In this document: positions 34,624-42,394 of the stretch, piece after piece | Layout of the letters: every line of letters begins with the position of its first letter | Position numbering within the stretch: the first letter of the stretch is position 1 | Assembly (NCBI GenBank): GCA_964446945.1 | Contig: CAYUQO010000002.1 | Span: 1-64,000 of the forward strand | DNA: 64,000 nucleotides | Direction of reading: 5' to 3' | From: CAIYRG01 sp964446945 | GTDB taxonomy: Bacteria > Pseudomonadota > Alphaproteobacteria > Micropepsales > Micropepsaceae | The notes under the pieces: model-generated | Told to the model about the DNA's origin: nothing | What the model saw: only the letters and a program-made list of their open reading frames with translations | Database searches by the model: none | Position numbers and translations under genes: made by a program

Positions 34624-35387
34624 CATGCCCCTCGGGCAATGAACCCGCCGTTGCGGAAACCGGGTTTTCCATAGCCGAAGCTTTGTCCGGATGCGGACAG
34701 CATCCGCCCGCCGGCCGCCTCCAGAATAGCCTGTCCCGCGGCGGTATCCCATTCCATGGTCGGGCCCAGGCGCGGGTACAGATCGGCTTCACCCGCGGCC
34801 AGAATTCCAAATTTCAATGACGACGACATCGGCAGCAGGCGCGCAACGGCTTCGCCGGCGTAGAGCTGCGCCTCGCCGGCCGGATGGTTGCTACTGACCA
34901 GCACCGTTAACCCTTCGTCGGGACACGGCCTTACGCGGATTGGCCGGTAGGCCCGGCTTCCTTCGGCGATTTCCCACGCCCCTTTACCTTTTTCACCCAC
35001 GAAAGCACGATGCCTTGCCGGCGCCAGCAAGGCCCCGCAAACCGCTTCGCCCGCATCGATGAGCGCGATATTAACCGTGAATTCGTCACTGCCCCTGATG
35101 AAGTCCCGGGTGCCATCCAGCGGATCGACGAGAAAAAATCGTGGGCCGGGCACCTGGCCGGGCTGTCTTGCCATCTGTTCTTCGGCAATGACTGGCACAT
35201 CGGGCGCAAGCGCGTTTAGTCGCGCAATAATCAGAGCTTCCGCGGCCTCATCCGCCGCCGTCACGGGCGATGCATCGGTTTTACGGCGGACCGGTGTGGT
35301 TTTCCCGAAATACTCCATGATCACCTTCGCGGCGTCCTGCGCGATGTCCGCCAGAGCTGCGGCAAATCTGGAAGGCGAATCATTCAT
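34620..35387 (-). CDS. cysQ: 3'(2'),5'-bisphosphate nucleotidase
   Basis: A 255-residue inositol-monophosphatase-fold enzyme that hydrolyses 3'-phosphoadenosine 5'-phosphate, a by-product of sulphate activation. Mg2+-binding motifs are VIAEEQ, DPLDGTRDF and WDTAAGQAILEAAGG; KTDASPVTAADEAAE is the N-terminal loop. ATG 35387 was chosen; TTG 35405 is also open. It diverges from chpT across a region with a CtrA box. Cytoplasmic. Confidence 0.88.
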   Translation of the reverse strand: MNDSPSRFAAALADIAQDAAKVIMEYFGKTTPVRRKTDASPVTAADEAAEALIIARLNALAPDVPVIAEEQMARQPGQVPGPRFFLVDPLDGTRDFIRGSDEFTVNIALIDAGEAVCGALLAPARHRAFVGEKGKGAWEIAEGSRAYRPIRVRPCPDEGLTVLVSSNHPAGEAQLYAGEAVARLLPMSSSLKFGILAAGEADLYPRLGPTMEWDTAAGQAILEAAGGRMLSASGQSFGYGKPGFRNGGFIARGAC

Positions 35388-35409
35388 TGATGCGGGAGTG
35401 CACAATATT

Positions 35410-35424
35410 TTAAACAGTCGTTAA
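35410..35424. promoter_or_regulatory. CtrA box upstream of chpT
   Basis: TTAA-ACAGTCG-TTAA is an exact match to the CtrA consensus TTAA-N7-TTAA, 74 bases before the chpT start. It suggests that CtrA controls the phosphotransferase that feeds it. Confidence 0.7.
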
Positions 35425-35497
35425 CAGTCCGGCCGCAAGAGTCATAATTGGGAAAGCATGATTCGGTTTGGCCATGTTACAGAGCAGGGTTTCATTC

Positions 35498-36115
35498 ATG
35501 GACGACATCGACATTGCCGCTCTGCTTGTATCGCGGCTCTGCCATGACCTTGTGAGCCCCGTCGGGGCGGTGGTCAACGGTCTCGAAGTCCTGGAAGATG
35601 AGAACGACGTCGCGATGCGCGCAGATGCACTTCGGCTGGTCGCGGCAAGTGCAGAGCAGGCTTCGGCGCGCCTGCAATTTGCGCGGCTGGCATTCGGCGC
35701 GGCCGGTTCTGCCGGGGCCGAACTTGATCTTGCAGAGGTGGGCCGCATTGTCTCGGGCCTCCTGAATGGCGGGCGCATCGAGCTGGTGTGGAATCTGGAA
35801 TCCGTTTACTGGCCCAAGGACTGGGCAAAATTATTAATGAATTCCGTGCTCGTGATCACCGATTGTCTTCCGAGGGGCGGCACGGTGACGGTGGAGCGTC
35901 CGGACGGCTCTGCCCGTCCGCAGTTTTGCGTCAGCGCCAAGGGACCCGTGGTGCGTCTGTCTGTGGAAACCGAACGGGCGCTTGCAGGAGAGACAACGGC
36001 AGGTCTCGATGCGCGTTCGATTCAACCTTACCTGACATCGCGGCTGGCGCAGCATGTCGGCGCCCGGTTGTCGGCAGTGACGGGCATGGGAGAAATTCGC
36101 CTTTCTGCCGAATGA
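35498..36115 (+). CDS. chpT: ChpT-type histidine phosphotransferase
   Basis: 205 residues. The phosphorylated His is H16 in VSRLCHDLVSPVGAVVNGLEVLED; DWAKLLMNSVLVITDCLPRGGTV is the degenerate ATPase-like half. ChpT relays phosphate from the CckA hybrid kinase to CtrA and CpdR. ATG 35498 places the His as in known ChpT proteins and has an AGCAGGG site; ATG 35474 is possible. It is followed by a receiver gene and then, convergent, by ctrA itself, so the relay is clustered here. Confidence 0.85.
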   Translation: MDDIDIAALLVSRLCHDLVSPVGAVVNGLEVLEDENDVAMRADALRLVAASAEQASARLQFARLAFGAAGSAGAELDLAEVGRIVSGLLNGGRIELVWNLESVYWPKDWAKLLMNSVLVITDCLPRGGTVTVERPDGSARPQFCVSAKGPVVRLSVETERALAGETTAGLDARSIQPYLTSRLAQHVGARLSAVTGMGEIRLSAE

Positions 36116-36127
36116 TACTTTAAAAAT

Positions 36128-36142
36128 TTAAATTCTATTTAC
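36128..36142. promoter_or_regulatory. Imperfect CtrA box
   Basis: TTAA-ATTCTAT-TTAC differs by one base from TTAA-N7-TTAA and continues as CAT, as in many CtrA half sites (TTAACCAT). It lies 44 bases before the receiver gene at 36186. Confidence 0.45.
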
Positions 36143-36185
36143 CATTTTGCAGCATCCTGCAGATGCGCGAACCGGATCTTTTTTC

Positions 36186-36554
36186 ATGCGCCACTGCCTC
36201 GTTGTCGACGATAGTCCGCTGGTCCGAAAGGTCGCGGGTTTTCTGGTCGAAGAACTCGATTTTGCCGTTACGGAAGCGGGCAATACCGCGGACGCGCTGA
36301 TTCATTGCCGCAAGTCCATGCCCGACGTGATTCTGCTGGATGCCGATTTACCGGAGAAAAGCGCGATCTCGTTCATGACCGAGCTGCGGCGCGAGGCCAT
36401 GGGCGCAAAGCCCGTTATCGTGGTCTGCGTGGTGGAAAAAAACATGCAGCAGATCACCGAGGCCGGTGCTGCAGGAGCCAATACCTATCTGCTGAAGCCG
36501 TTCGACGCGCGCACTCTGCGCGCCAAGTTCGTGAAGGTCGGCCTCGCCGCCTGA
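36186..36554 (+). CDS. Single-domain receiver protein next to chpT
   Basis: 122-residue CheY-like receiver. The acidic pair is D8/D9 (VVDDSPLVRKVA), the acceptor D52 (VILLDADLP) and the Lys K104 (YLLKPFDA). The residue that is normally Thr/Ser at the end of strand 4 is Cys81 (VIVVCVVEK), which should alter the phosphorylation switch. Its place between chpT and ctrA suggests a DivK- or CpdR-like role in the cell-cycle relay, but it is neither by clear signature. ATG 36186 is preceded by CGGATC. Confidence 0.8.
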   Translation: MRHCLVVDDSPLVRKVAGFLVEELDFAVTEAGNTADALIHCRKSMPDVILLDADLPEKSAISFMTELRREAMGAKPVIVVCVVEKNMQQITEAGAAGANTYLLKPFDARTLRAKFVKVGLAA

Positions 36555-36627
36555 GTTTATCAAGATCCGGGATATGCAAATGGCCGGCACGTTTCCGTAC
36601 CGGCCATTGTCATTTCTACGCCTCGCG

Positions 36628-37320
36628 TTACGCGGCGGCTTTTTCGTCCGGGTCGCGCATGACATATCCGCGGCCCCAGACAGTTTCGATGTAGTGTTCC
36701 CCACCGCAGGCATCTGCGATCTTCTTGCGCAGCTTGCAAATGAAGACGTCGATGATTTTGAGTTCCGGTTCCTCCATCCCGCCATAGAGATGATTGAGGA
36801 ACATTTCCTTCGTCAAAGTCGTGCCTTTGCGCAGACAGAGCAGTTCCAGCATCTGGTATTCTTTGCCGGTCAGATGCAGACGGCTGCCATTGGCTTCGAC
36901 AGTCTTCTCGTCGAGATTGAGGGTGAGCTGGCCCGTGATAATCACGGACTGCGAGTGCCCCTTTGAGCGGCGCACCACCGCCTGGATTCGGGCGACCAGT
37001 TCATCCTTGTGGAACGGCTTTGTCATGTAATCGTCGGCGCCGAAGCCCAAAGCCTTAACTTTCGCTTCGACAATGGCATTGCCGGAAAGGATCAGCACCG
37101 GAGTGCGGACTTTCGAATTGCGCAAGTTGCGCAACACTTCGAAACCGCTCATGTCCGGCAACTGCAGATCAAGCACGATCACGTCGTAATCATACAGTTT
37201 GCCGAGGTCGATGCCCTCCTCGCCGAGATCCGTCGCGTAAACATTGAATCCCTCGGAGCGCAGCATCAGTTCGATGCTCCGAGCCACGGCGCTATCATCT
37301 TCGATTAAAAGCACGCGCAT
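36628..37320 (-). CDS. ctrA: CtrA cell-cycle master response regulator
   Basis: A 230-residue OmpR-type regulator. Receiver: RVLLIEDDSAVARSIELML, acceptor D51 (VIVLDLQLPDMSGFEVL), switch ILSGNA, Lys in TKPFHKDELVARI. DNA-binding winged helix: LTGKEYQMLELLCLRKGTTLTKEMFLNHLYGG, then IDVFICKLRKKI and VWGRGYVMRDP, near-diagnostic for CtrA. It controls division, flagellar and replication genes in Alphaproteobacteria. AGGGGATA precedes ATG 37320. Three GTTAAC hexamers and GANTC sites lie upstream, consistent with autoregulation and CcrM timing. Confidence 0.97.
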   Translation of the reverse strand: MRVLLIEDDSAVARSIELMLRSEGFNVYATDLGEEGIDLGKLYDYDVIVLDLQLPDMSGFEVLRNLRNSKVRTPVLILSGNAIVEAKVKALGFGADDYMTKPFHKDELVARIQAVVRRSKGHSQSVIITGQLTLNLDEKTVEANGSRLHLTGKEYQMLELLCLRKGTTLTKEMFLNHLYGGMEEPELKIIDVFICKLRKKIADACGGEHYIETVWGRGYVMRDPDEKAAA

Positions 37321-37361
37321 GTTCTTATCCCCTGCCGCTATGATCGGCTCACCGACCACCC

Positions 37362-37390
37362 GTTAACCACGTTAACGTAAATTGGTTAAC
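37362..37390. promoter_or_regulatory. Cluster of TTAAC sites in the ctrA promoter region
   Basis: GTTAAC occurs at 37362-37367, 37371-37376 and 37385-37390, giving several TTAA half sites for CtrA although none has exact N7 spacing. A GATTC (CcrM-type GANTC) lies at 37474-37478 and a GACTC at 37539. The region is shared with the divergent FliJ-like gene. Confidence 0.5.
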
Positions 37391-37537
37391 GAGTACTTTC
37401 CGACGGCATGATTTGCAAATTCCCTGAGTTCGCAAGTATTTAGCCCAGCTCAAGCTGTCGCGGGAACCTCGGTGATTCGATTTTCGGTCGTAACCGGGGA
37501 TTAAGCAGTCTGACCGATAAAGATGGGGTCGCCGGGG

Positions 37538-37969
37538 ATGACTCCGTTGAACAGAAACAGCTTTTTACAAGCGAAGCGCTTCGAGGTGGCGAGCCTGAAA
37601 CAGCGGCTTCAGGCGCTCGACCAAATGAAGCTCGGCCTTGACGAGAATATCTTCCAGCTGACCCAGGCCGTCGAGCGCGAGCGCACTCGGAGCGGCAGCG
37701 GGATGGCCAAGCTCGCCATGCCCCGCATCCTTGAGGTCATGGATGAGCGCCGCATCAATATGGAGAAGACCCGCGCGGAACTCGAACAGGATCGGAAGTT
37801 GCTGGAAAGCCAACTCGTTGCCGCGGAGGAGGAACTCAGCGCCGAGGAAGTTGCCGCCGACCAAAGGCGGCGGCATGCCGCCAAATCGGCCGAAGCAATG
37901 GCCGCGGTGAGGCGCGAGCAAAATCAGATGCGCCGTCATTTGCGGCGCCACGCCGGGTCCAGGAACTAG
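37538..37969 (+). CDS. FliJ-like coiled-coil protein
   Basis: 143 residues, almost entirely a charged coiled coil (FEVASLKQRLQALDQMKLGLDENIFQL; EVMDERRINMEKTRAELEQDRKLLESQLVAAEEEL), with the size and layout of FliJ, the chaperone of the flagellar export ATPase. Genes for FliJ are often near ctrA in Alphaproteobacteria, but fliI is not here, so the name is withheld. ATG 37538 follows GGGG; ATG 37523 is possible. It is divergent from ctrA and may be CtrA-controlled. Confidence 0.55.
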   Translation: MTPLNRNSFLQAKRFEVASLKQRLQALDQMKLGLDENIFQLTQAVERERTRSGSGMAKLAMPRILEVMDERRINMEKTRAELEQDRKLLESQLVAAEEELSAEEVAADQRRRHAAKSAEAMAAVRREQNQMRRHLRRHAGSRN

Positions 37970-38053
37970 CTCAGTTTCCACCCGCTTCCACCCGCGCCAA
38001 TAAGACCGCGTTGCCGCTTGCCTGGCCGCGCACCCCACCTATATTCGCGCCGC

Positions 38054-39166
38054 ATGAATTACGCGTTCCCCGCCAACGGCTCACAAAACCGGCCTCGCGT
38101 CGTCGTCGCGATGTCGGGCGGCGTCGATTCATCGGTGGTTGCTGCATTGCTGGCGCGCGAGGCTTGCGACGTGGTGGGGGTCACCTTGCAGCTTTACGAC
38201 CATGGCGCGAGTGTGAACCGCAAGGGCGCATGTTGCGCCGGCCAGGACATCCACGACGCGAGGCGCGTCGCCGAGCGGCTCGGCATCGCCCATTACGTTC
38301 TCGATTATGAGGATCGCTTCCGGCGCGCCGTGATCGAGGACTTCGCCGACAGCTACACGCGTGGCGAGACTCCCATTCCCTGTGTGCGCTGCAACCAGCG
38401 CATTAAATTTGGCGATTTGCTGGGTCTGACGCGCGAACTCGGCGCCGATCTTCTCGCCACCGGACATTATGTCCGGCGCGTGGACTCGGCGGACGGGGCG
38501 GAGATTCACCGCGCCGCCGATGACCGGCGCGACCAGAGTTATTTTCTTTTCGCGACCACCCGCGAACAGCTGGCGCGGCTGAGCTTTCCATTGGGCGGCA
38601 TGCCGAAAGACAAAGTGCGCGACATTGCGCGCGAATTGGGCCTTTCCGTCGCGGACAAACCCGATTCGCAGGATATCTGCTTTGTCCCGCAGGGCCGCTA
38701 TTCGGACATTGTGCGGAAGGTTCGGCCGGAGGCAGCCGAGCCCGGCGACATCGTCGATTCCGGGGGCCGCGTTCTCGGATCCCATTCTGGCGTGATCGAC
38801 TTCACGGTCGGGCAGCGCAAGGGCCTGGGACTTTCCGGAACCGGTGAGCCTTTGTTCGTAAATCGCATCGACGCAGCAACGCATCGCGTGATCGTGGGGC
38901 CACGTCAATCGCTCCGTACAAAGACGTTTTCGCTCTCGGACGTCAATTGGCTTGGCGCACCGGGTGCGACATCGCTTTCCTGTTCAGTGAAGGTGCGCTC
39001 GACACGGCCCCCGGTTCCGGCCGAAGTCGAACTCACCGGCGATGGCTCGGCCACGGTTTGCCTGCACGACGGCGAGGAAGCGGTCGCGCCGGGTCAGGCT
39101 TGCGTGTTTTACGAGACCGGCGGCACGCGCATGCTGGGCGGCGGCTGGATCAGGGCGCGCGTCTGA
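38054..39166 (+). CDS. mnmA: tRNA-specific 2-thiouridylase
   Basis: 370 residues. MnmA activates U34 of Lys, Glu and Gln tRNAs with ATP and inserts sulphur. The PP-loop is VVAMSGGVDSSVVAALL; the catalytic cysteines are in PIPCVRCNQRIKF and SQDICFVPQG; GVIDFTVGQRKGL and the C-terminal barrel (VKVRSTRPP...GQACVFYETGGTRMLGGGWI) complete the family. ATG 38054 lies at a normal distance from the PP-loop. Cytoplasmic housekeeping enzyme. Confidence 0.95.
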   Translation: MNYAFPANGSQNRPRVVVAMSGGVDSSVVAALLAREACDVVGVTLQLYDHGASVNRKGACCAGQDIHDARRVAERLGIAHYVLDYEDRFRRAVIEDFADSYTRGETPIPCVRCNQRIKFGDLLGLTRELGADLLATGHYVRRVDSADGAEIHRAADDRRDQSYFLFATTREQLARLSFPLGGMPKDKVRDIARELGLSVADKPDSQDICFVPQGRYSDIVRKVRPEAAEPGDIVDSGGRVLGSHSGVIDFTVGQRKGLGLSGTGEPLFVNRIDAATHRVIVGPRQSLRTKTFSLSDVNWLGAPGATSLSCSVKVRSTRPPVPAEVELTGDGSATVCLHDGEEAVAPGQACVFYETGGTRMLGGGWIRARV

Positions 39167-39176
39167 ACCGAATTCT

Positions 39177-39366
39177 CTGTTTCTCTTTCCCCCCGCGAGC
39201 GCATCAGCACGAAGCGCGGGAGACAGTGGGCGCAGCCCTGCGAAGCAGGGCGAGTGGCGCCCGAAAGGGGGATCGCCGAACGCCCCCCTTCCGTCGGCCA
39301 TTCGCCGCGCCTGCGCGCGGCTGCCGACACCTTCCCCCACACGCTGCGCGCGGGGGAAGGAGAACA
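39177..39366. repeat. Full-length nested palindromic mosaic
   Basis: The layout is: CTTTCCCCCCGCG...GCGCGGGAGACAG, then GGGCGCAGCCCTGCGAAGCAGGG, CCCGAAAGGGGG...CCCCCTTCCG, GCGCCTGCGCGCGGC and CACCTTCCCCCACACGC...GCGGGGGAAGGAGAA. Full-length relatives are at 42186-42381 and 56509-56686 with the same outer parts and different inner hairpins. Confidence 0.75.
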
Positions 39367-39400
39367 TGAATTCAATCCAGCTAACCAGAACGCAGCGTAA

Positions 39401-40252
39401 TCAGCGGAAGCGGCTGTTGGTCTCGGTCGGGATGGCGAAATCCGGAAGGCCGATCGCGACATCGTTTTCGGCGCAGACTTCTTCGTCGAGCTGATTGTCC
39501 TGTGCCACCGGATCATGCGCGCCACCTGGCCCGCCGACGCCGCGATAGGTCTCGATACCGGTCCACGGCATGGTGAAGGCGCCCGGGTCGTCAACCGTAA
39601 ACCGGACTTCCAGATTGCGGCCGCCATTCGCTGCGGGCACGACGCGGATGCGCTCGATGACGTGTTCTCTGGTGGTGTGCGGCGTGTGGAACGCATCCAA
39701 CGGTGTCCTGTCATTCAGCCCGACGGTGTCGACAACCAGCGTATCGCCTTCGAAATGGCCGACGGAATCGCCGTACCACGATGGCTGGACATTTGCGGGA
39801 TGCTGCTGGTTCAGGCGCACGATCCGGACCTGATGGTCGCGGGCATGAAGAAAGACCACATAATCCTTCGTCTGCACCACTTGCAGCATCAACGGATGGG
39901 TCCAGTAATTCGGGACGCCCGAGGGGTAACACATCTCCTGCTGCGTCGGCAGGCGGTGACCGCTGCGTGCCGCGTCATTAGCCTTCTTCAGCTCGTCCAC
40001 GACCCAGGGCTGAAGCGCCGGATTGTTGAGATCGGCTTCGTGCACGAGGAACTGCCCCATCGCCCGCATCTGCGCTTTGGTTTTGACATCTTTCACCGGC
40101 CCGGCGCCGCCTTCCGGCGGCGGGTCAAAGCCAAGGCTGAAGCCGTGGGTCCAGAAACCGTTGAGATCGCCCGCTGCGGTTTGCGAATCGGCCGCCGGCA
40201 TGCCGAGCGCGATTCCCGCTGCGACGGTGATCAGAAGTGTACGGATCATCAT
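39401..40252 (-). CDS. Exported SVGHYEGD-family protein, paralogue 2
   Basis: 283 residues, signal peptide (LLITVAAGIALGMPAA). Signature: CYPSGVP, QPSWYGDSVGHFEGDTLVVDT, TPHTTREHVIERI, VDDPGAFTMPW, VCAEND; it ends NSRFR instead of the usual K-x-x-D-F. ATG 40252 overlaps the stop of the upstream paralogue 40249-40974 (ATGA) and has GGGGAG upstream, so two divergent family members are made from one transcript. Periplasmic; unknown function. Confidence 0.7.
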   Translation of the reverse strand: MMIRTLLITVAAGIALGMPAADSQTAAGDLNGFWTHGFSLGFDPPPEGGAGPVKDVKTKAQMRAMGQFLVHEADLNNPALQPWVVDELKKANDAARSGHRLPTQQEMCYPSGVPNYWTHPLMLQVVQTKDYVVFLHARDHQVRIVRLNQQHPANVQPSWYGDSVGHFEGDTLVVDTVGLNDRTPLDAFHTPHTTREHVIERIRVVPAANGGRNLEVRFTVDDPGAFTMPWTGIETYRGVGGPGGAHDPVAQDNQLDEEVCAENDVAIGLPDFAIPTETNSRFR

Positions 40253-40974
40253 GGCGTCACTCCCCTGACGCGGGAAATATCCCGATGCTTCTCGCCGCAA
40301 GTGAACGAAGTGTCGAGAATGACCTCCGGATGCAGGTCGTAGACAAAGCGCGTGGTCCAAGGTTGCGTGAACATCACCGGGTCTGTGATGGTCGCAACGT
40401 CTTCGAGCACCTTGCCGCCGTTGATCTTGCGGATGCGCTCGGTGACCTGCAACTGGTCGCTGTGCGGGACTCCGCTGGCATCGACAAAGGTTTTCTCATT
40501 GAAGCCCTTGGTCACAACCACCAACGTGTCACCCTCCCAATGGCCGAAGGAGTTGCCGGAAAAATAAGGATAGGCGGCCAGCGCTTCGTCAGTCGGAACG
40601 GGCCGGTCGAGCGGAATGCTGCGAATGACGTGGTTCTGCTCGTAAAAGATGGTGACAAAACCCGGCGACTGGAAAATCTGGAATGGATAGGGGCTGGCGA
40701 GAATGCGCGGCACGCCATCCGGCACGCAGAATTTACGCGCCGCGTCGACGATGCTGCCGTTGTTCAGCCCGGCAGAGTTCTTGCGATATGCTGCCGCGCC
40801 GGCGGGCGTGAATGGAATCGCGCCGCCGCCTTGCGGTCGGATTTGCATGCTGTAGCTGCCTGCCCACCAGATGCCTGACACATCCGGTGCGCCGGCGCCC
40901 TGTGCTGCGACGGTTGTGCAGATGAACGCCGCCGCGAGAGCGTAGGGTGCCATGCGAAAGATGCTTTTACTCAA
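40249..40974 (-). CDS. Exported SVGHYEGD-family protein, divergent paralogue 3
   Basis: 241 residues, the shortest and most diverged member. Signal peptide PYALAAAFICTTVAAQ. It keeps FCVPDGVPRI, GNSFGHWEGDTLVVVTKG, VPHSDQLQVTERI, TDPVMFTQPW and a final Cys (TCGEKH) in place of CAEN. Start TTG 40974 follows GGAAGGGGG, bases that belong to the adjacent repeat 40975-41055; ATG 40953 lacks a ribosome-binding site. Coupled to paralogue 2 downstream. Confidence 0.65.
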   Translation of the reverse strand: MSKSIFRMAPYALAAAFICTTVAAQGAGAPDVSGIWWAGSYSMQIRPQGGGAIPFTPAGAAAYRKNSAGLNNGSIVDAARKFCVPDGVPRILASPYPFQIFQSPGFVTIFYEQNHVIRSIPLDRPVPTDEALAAYPYFSGNSFGHWEGDTLVVVTKGFNEKTFVDASGVPHSDQLQVTERIRKINGGKVLEDVATITDPVMFTQPWTTRFVYDLHPEVILDTSFTCGEKHRDISRVRGVTP

Positions 40975-41055
40975 CTATCCCCCCTTCCGCCCGCTATTCG
41001 CCCTGCTCCGCTGGGCTGCGGGCACCTTCCCCCGCAAGGGGGGGAAGGTGAATCC
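40975..41055. repeat. Palindromic mosaic upstream of paralogue 3
   Basis: CCCCCTTCCGCCCGC...CACCTTCCCCCGCAAGGGGGGAAGGTGAA, the same ends as the repeat at 10300-10390. Its outer end provides the purine-rich ribosome-binding site of the TTG-initiated gene at 40974. Confidence 0.7.
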
Positions 41056-41068
41056 ATATTTAAGGGCA

Positions 41069-42148
41069 TTAAATCTTCAGCAGGCGGATCATATTGCCGC
41101 CGAGAATGGCTTCCTTGTCGGCGTCGCTGAGGTACTTCGCATTGACGACCGTATCGATCGTATCGGGCCAGTTGAATGGCATGTCCGATCCGTAGACGAT
41201 CTGGCTCGGCCCCATTTCGGCGACGAGATGGCGCACGCCTTCATCGGTGAACACCATGCAGTCGGCGAGGATCTGCGTCCGCAAATATTCGACCGGTTTC
41301 TTCTTGTTCGCGCATTTCGCGGTCGGACGGACATCGCAGGCGACATTGGTCCGTTCGAAATAGGCCGGCAGATAGCCGGCGCCATGCGCGCCGCACACCT
41401 TGATGCCGGGAAATCGGTCGAATGTCCCGTCATAGATCATCTTGGCGAGGAACAGTGTCGTCTCGAACGGATTGCCGATGATGTTGCCGAGATCGCCACG
41501 GCCCTCGAACGCTTTTTCCTCGACAATCCCGTCGGCGTTGGTCGGATGCATAAACACCGGCACATTCAGCTCTTCGACCTTGCGCCAGAACGGATCGTAT
41601 TTCTCCGACGACGGAATCTCACCCAGCACCGTGCCGACCGAGGCGCCCTTGAGGCCGAGGGTTTTCACCGCATATTCGAGCTGCTCTGCGGCAAGATCGG
41701 GATGTTGAAGCGCGGGTGAGCTTAAGCCCAGGAAGCGGTCGGAATTCGCGCGGCACCAGTCCGCCACGCCTTCATCCTGCACGCGCACGACTTTCGCGGC
41801 GAGGTCACGGTCGGCCGGATACCACCAGTAATCGTTGATATCGAGCACCTGCATGTCGATGCCGCGCTTGTCCATCAGCGCAAGGCGAGCCGGTCCCATA
41901 ATCTGGTTGTTGGGAAAGCGCCCCTTGAGCGGCGAGCCCTTGATCACATCGGCGACTTTGGGCACGACCATATGGCCATGGATGTCGATGACCTTCACGC
42001 GCTTCCCGTTGACCATCACGATTTTTCTGGCCGCGCCGTCGGCTGCGCGGGCCGACGTCCGCCACAGCGGCGAGGTCAGGGACAGCGCTCCGGCGGCGGC
42101 GCCCATCGCGAGCAACGACCGCCGGGTGATTTTTTCACATTCCCTCAT
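41069..42148 (-). CDS. Tat-exported amidohydrolase (ACMSD-like fold)
   Basis: 359 residues. A Tat signal (ITRRSLLAMGAAAGALSLTS) predicts folded export. The amidohydrolase-2 metal site is H57-x-H59 (DIHGHM), His in VFMHPTNAD, His in CGAHGAGYLP and Asp in YGSDMPFNWP. Members decarboxylate or hydrolyse aromatic-derived acids; most are cytoplasmic, so the Tat signal is notable. ATG 42148 follows GGAGG and GGAAGA. It lies in the same-strand run with the PQQ dehydrogenase (42395) and two family paralogues, suggesting one pathway. Substrate unknown. Confidence 0.8.
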   Translation of the reverse strand: MRECEKITRRSLLAMGAAAGALSLTSPLWRTSARAADGAARKIVMVNGKRVKVIDIHGHMVVPKVADVIKGSPLKGRFPNNQIMGPARLALMDKRGIDMQVLDINDYWWYPADRDLAAKVVRVQDEGVADWCRANSDRFLGLSSPALQHPDLAAEQLEYAVKTLGLKGASVGTVLGEIPSSEKYDPFWRKVEELNVPVFMHPTNADGIVEEKAFEGRGDLGNIIGNPFETTLFLAKMIYDGTFDRFPGIKVCGAHGAGYLPAYFERTNVACDVRPTAKCANKKKPVEYLRTQILADCMVFTDEGVRHLVAEMGPSQIVYGSDMPFNWPDTIDTVVNAKYLSDADKEAILGGNMIRLLKI

Positions 42149-42185
42149 TCTTCCGATTCCTCCCATGAATTCGAAACTACGCAGC

Positions 42186-42381
42186 ACTGTTTCTCCTTCC
42201 CCTCGCGCGCAGCGCGCGGGGGAAGGTGGCCGCAGCCGCTCGAAAGAGCGGCGTGTGGCGTCCGGAAGGGGGGTGTGCCCGTCTCCCCCCTTTCGTCGCC
42301 ATGTGCGCGACTTCGTCGCGCGGGCGACACTTTCCCCCGCGCTTCGGGCTGATGCCCTCGCGGGGGGAAAGAGAAACTTCT
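42186..42381. repeat. Full-length nested palindromic mosaic
   Basis: Same plan as 39177-39366: CTCCTTCCCCTCGCGCGCAGCGCGCGGGGGAAGG, then CGCTCGAAAGAGCGGCG, GGAAGGGGGG...CCCCCCTTTC, GCGCGACTTCGTCGCGCGGGC and CTTTCCCCCGCGCTTCGG...GCGGGGGGAAAGAG. It lies between the PQQ dehydrogenase stop and the amidohydrolase start. Confidence 0.75.
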
Positions 42382-42394
42382 AATATCAACCAGC

